NCBI GenBank assembly: GCA_030043335.1
Contig: JASHXX010000043.1
Location: 1-8,464 of the forward strand
Length of the DNA stretch: 8,464 bases
Direction of reading: 5' to 3'
Origin: Xanthobacteraceae bacterium
Lineage (GTDB): Bacteria > Pseudomonadota > Alphaproteobacteria > Rhizobiales > Xanthobacteraceae
The translations under genes and the position numbers were made by a program. Every line of letters begins with the position of its first letter. The first letter of the stretch is position 1. A model generated the notes under the pieces. The model made no database searches and had not been told where the DNA came from. It worked only from the letters and a program-made list of their open reading frames with translations. This document shows positions 6,208 through 8,464 of this stretch, in pieces.

Positions 6208-7569
6208 GTGACGACTGCCCGCGCCTTGATCATCGCCGCGCCGCATTCCGGCGCCGGCAAGACCACAATCACGCTCGCGCTGCTCGCGGCGCTTAAGCGG
6301 CGTGGCGTCCTAGTGCGCGCGGCGAAAGCCGGGCCCGACTATATCGACCCGGCTTTCCACGCCGCGGTCACCGGCGCGGTGAGCGTCAATCTCGATTCGT
6401 GGGCGATGCCGGCAAAGCTCCTCGACACCGTGGCGGCACAGGCGGCGGACGACGCCGATCTTTTGGTCATTGAGGGCGTCATGGGCCTGTTCGACGGCGC
6501 CGCCGGGCCGGCCGGCCGCAGCGGCGCGACCGCCGACCTTGCCGCGCATTTCGGCGTGCCGGTCGTGCTCGTGCTCGATGTGGCGCGGCAAGCGCAGTCC
6601 GCCGCCGCCGTGGTGCGCGGTTTTGCCGGCCACGATCCCGCCGTGCGCATCGCCGGCGTGATCCTCAATCGCGTCGGCAGCGACCGCCATCGCGCCTTCG
6701 TCGCCGATGCGATTTTGACGCGCGGCGTTCCGGTGCTCGGCGCACTGCCGCGCGAGGCGACACTGGCGTTGCCCGAACGCCATCTCGGCCTCGTCCAGGC
6801 CATCGAGCATGCCGATCTAGCCGCGTTTGGCGAACGCCTCGCCGCGGCGGCCGAGCAATATTTTGATCTCGACGCCATCGCGGCGTGCGCCGCGCCGTTC
6901 GCGCCCGCGGCGACGGCGAACTGCGCGCCGGCACTGCCGCCTCCCGGCCAACGCGTCGCGCTCGCACGCGATCGGGCTTTCACCTTCATCTACTCGCATC
7001 TTATCGCGGCATGGCGGCAAGCCGGCGCCGAGATCCTGCCATTCTCGCCGCTCGCCGACGAGCCGCCGCCCGAAGGCGCCGACAGCTGCTGGCTCCCGGG
7101 CGGGTATCCCGAGCTCCATGCCGAGACGCTCGCCGCGGCGCGGAAATTTTCCTCAGGCCTGCGGCGGTTTGCGCAAACGCGCCCGGTGCACGGCGAGTGC
7201 GGCGGTTACATGGTTCTGGGCCAGATCCTGGAAGACGCAGCCGGGCGGGGCCACGCCATGACCGGACTGCTCGGCCATTCGACGAGTTTCGCCGCGCGTA
7301 AGCTGCACCTCGGCTACCGCGCCGCGCGGCTTTTATCCGATTCGGTTCTCGGCCGCGCCGGCACCATCATACGCGGCCACGAATTCCACTACGCCGCGCT
7401 GACCGCGACTGGTAAGGACGAGCCACTTGCGGAAGTGACCGACGGTGCAGGCAGCACCGTCGAAGCCGGCGGCCGGCGCGGCCACGTCAGTGGCGCCTTC
7501 TTTCATGCCATCACCGCGGCGGACGATCGCACACCCGCGGGGGCCCGCTTTTCGCGCCCCGACACTTGA
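6208..7569 (+). CDS. cobB: Hydrogenobyrinic acid a,c-diamide synthase CobB (CbiA family)
   Basis: CobB amidates the a and c carboxylates of hydrogenobyrinic acid using ATP and glutamine, preparing it for cobalt insertion by CobNST in the aerobic route. The 453-residue protein has an N-terminal dethiobiotin-synthetase-like ATPase domain and a C-terminal class I-type (triad) glutamine amidotransferase domain. The P-loop SGAGKTT lies at residues 14-20, KAGPDYIDPAFH at 40-51 and EGVMGLFDG at 89-97. In the second half are GGYPELHAE (298-306), HGECGGYM with the expected nucleophile Cys331, and GHEFHYA with His394. The start is GTG at 6208, backed by GGAGG at 6195-6199, 8 bases upstream; no closer in-frame ATG precedes the P-loop. 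CbiA, the cobyrinic acid enzyme of the anaerobic path, is the same family, and the symbol cobB follows the neighbours. The TGA at 7567 is embedded in a TTGACA promoter-like element. Confidence 0.95.
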   Translation: MTTARALIIAAPHSGAGKTTITLALLAALKRRGVLVRAAKAGPDYIDPAFHAAVTGAVSVNLDSWAMPAKLLDTVAAQAADDADLLVIEGVMGLFDGAAGPAGRSGATADLAAHFGVPVVLVLDVARQAQSAAAVVRGFAGHDPAVRIAGVILNRVGSDRHRAFVADAILTRGVPVLGALPREATLALPERHLGLVQAIEHADLAAFGERLAAAAEQYFDLDAIAACAAPFAPAATANCAPALPPPGQRVALARDRAFTFIYSHLIAAWRQAGAEILPFSPLADEPPPEGADSCWLPGGYPELHAETLAAARKFSSGLRRFAQTRPVHGECGGYMVLGQILEDAAGRGHAMTGLLGHSTSFAARKLHLGYRAARLLSDSVLGRAGTIIRGHEFHYAALTATGKDEPLAEVTDGAGSTVEAGGRRGHVSGAFFHAITAADDRTPAGARFSRPDT

Positions 7570-7596
7570 CATTTTGCCCAGGCCCGGCCGTTTATT
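7566..7596 (+). promoter_or_regulatory. Possible sigma-70 promoter for the downstream exported protein
   Basis: A consensus -35 hexamer TTGACA occupies 7566-7571 and includes the cobB stop codon. A T-rich segment, TTTATT at 7591-7596, lies 19 bases further on and is a moderate -10 candidate; GTTTAT at 7590 gives an 18-base spacer. This is the only unambiguous -35 consensus I noticed in an intergenic position. It lies about 40 bases before the ATG at 7634, a sensible place for an independent promoter of that gene. The -10 is weak, so this remains a candidate. Confidence 0.4.
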
Positions 7597-7633
7597 TGTC
7601 TGTTCTTGCCTTGGGCGCGTAAAGGGGTGACGG

Positions 7634-8464
7634 ATGCGCCATTCCCATAGCGTAAGACCGCGTTCGCTTTGCATTGCCCTTGCGCTCGGGCTCTGGCCGG
7701 CGCTCCAGGCCGGGACGGCGATGGCGCAGGCGCCGGCGCTTGCGCCCAACCCGCAAATCCAAGTCGAATATAATCAGCCGAAGCACAATTTAGCGGCCGC
7801 CGATCCCAACCAATTCAACGACTTCACCACGATCTACGCGTGGCTGCGCGTGCGGCAGCCCTTGGAGGAAATCCAAAAATTCCTGGCGCCGCTGCGGCTG
7901 CCGCGGCCGATCAAGTTACAGGTGGATACGTGCGGAGCCGAGCGCCGCGCCTACGTGTCTGGCGGTCCTGTCACCGTCTGCTACGAGTTGATCGACAAGA
8001 TCGAAAAGACGGCTTCCGGCATCACCGACAGCGACACCAAGCAGATGGTGATCGTCGGAACCTTCACCGAGGTGGTGCTTCACGAGCTCACCTACGCGAT
8101 CTTCGACGTCCTGCAAGTTCCGGTTTGGGGACGAGAAGACGACGCCGCCGACAGGTTGACCGCATTCGTCATGATGCAGTTCCCGGAAAATGTCGCACGC
8201 ACGACGATAATCGGCGCCGCCGAATTTTTCCTGGTCTCGCGGAAAACGTGGACCGGGGCGGCATTTGCGAACACCCGATCGCCCGACGCGCAACGCTTCT
8301 ATAATTTCCTTTGCATCGCCTATGGCGGCGACAGTCTGGATTTTGGCGGCTGGACGGAGGCCCAGAACGGTCAGGACCCGCTGCTGCCGGATTTCCGCGC
8401 CAAGCAGTGCGCCCGTGAATACGGACAAGTTCGCGATGCCTTCAGTATGCGCATCATGCCCTAT
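7634..8464 (+). CDS. Exported DUF4344-type putative metallopeptidase, zinc motif degenerate; 3' end outside window
   Basis: The frame is open from ATG 7634 to the end of the window (277 codons, no stop). AAAGGGG at 7621-7627 gives a ribosome binding site 6 bases upstream. Residues 1-31 form a signal peptide: basic start (RHSHSVRPR), hydrophobic core CIALALGLWPAL, and a signal peptidase I site AMA before Gln32, so the product is probably periplasmic. The body resembles DUF4344, a family annotated as putative metallopeptidases: VVLHELTYAIFDVLQVPVWGREDDAADRL corresponds to the family's HELGHA segment followed by GREEDAAD, in two parts at 150-155 and 167-173. The second metal-binding His of HEXXH is replaced by Tyr154. 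Four mature cysteines (100, 116, 227, 259) could form disulfides. The late motif LPDFRAKQCAREY suggests that only a few residues are missing. TTA and ATA codons appear here and are rare in the cob genes. It has no evident role in B12 synthesis; substrate and function are unknown. Confidence 0.8.
   Translation, partial: MRHSHSVRPRSLCIALALGLWPALQAGTAMAQAPALAPNPQIQVEYNQPKHNLAAADPNQFNDFTTIYAWLRVRQPLEEIQKFLAPLRLPRPIKLQVDTCGAERRAYVSGGPVTVCYELIDKIEKTASGITDSDTKQMVIVGTFTEVVLHELTYAIFDVLQVPVWGREDDAADRLTAFVMMQFPENVARTTIIGAAEFFLVSRKTWTGAAFANTRSPDAQRFYNFLCIAYGGDSLDFGGWTEAQNGQDPLLPDFRAKQCAREYGQVRDAFSMRIMPY

Noticed and set aside
4829..6211. A 460-codon plus-strand open frame opposite cbiD
   Set aside because: Its translation is low-complexity Arg/Ala-rich sequence with no family features, while the opposite strand encodes a clear CbiD.
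7537..7552. Short GC hairpin followed by TTTT near the end of cobB as a terminator
   Set aside because: The usable stem is only about 4 bp with a 4-base loop, it lies inside the cobB coding region before the stop, and the T-run is short.
1..8464. Cobalamin riboswitch, mobile element, CRISPR array or defence system in the window
   Set aside because: Gaps between genes are 65 bp or less, no B12-box-like leader or repeat array was seen, and every gene but the last is a known corrin pathway enzyme.

Overview
The window is a G+C-rich block (about two thirds G+C by eye) that carries most of an aerobic-type cobalamin (vitamin B12) corrin-ring cluster. Gene content, the fused CobL, the stand-alone CobE and the family look of each protein point to an alphaproteobacterium, most likely in the Hyphomicrobiales/Rhizobiales. 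This is inferred from the proteins, not from a marker gene.

Layout: the 3' part of cobH (1-420) runs into cobI (417-1163) and cobJ (1160-1924) on the + strand. cobK (1888-2652) lies on the - strand between cobJ and cobL. It overlaps the end of cobJ tail-to-tail and shares its start position with cobL head-to-head. cobL (2651-3898), cobE (3895-4281) and cobM (4278-5039) follow on the + strand as a 4-bp-overlap chain. cbiD (5048-6142) is on the - strand, convergent with cobM (8 bp apart) and divergent from cobB (6208-7569, +; 65-bp gap). After cobB there is a 64-bp gap with a promoter-like TTGACA, then an unrelated exported DUF4344-type protein (7634 to the window edge, open at its 3' end).

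Pathway: CobI (C20 methylation of precorrin-2), CobJ (C17 methylation and ring contraction), CobM (C11), CbiD (C1), CobK (reduction of precorrin-6A), CobL (C5/C15 methylation and decarboxylation), CobH (methyl migration to hydrogenobyrinate) and CobB (a,c-diamidation) form an almost continuous route. The steps not seen here are CobA, the CobG/CobZ oxygenation, the cobaltochelatase and the late genes, which may lie outside the window. CobF, the usual aerobic C1 methyltransferase, is not seen, and CbiD stands in the cluster instead.

No tRNA, rRNA, insertion sequence, CRISPR array, riboswitch or convincing terminator was seen. There is no gene-free stretch over 300 bp; the largest gaps are 65 and 64 bp. 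The points most worth a second look are the shared cobK/cobL start, the CbiD-without-CobF gene set, and a degenerate zinc motif (HEXXY instead of HEXXH) in the terminal protein.
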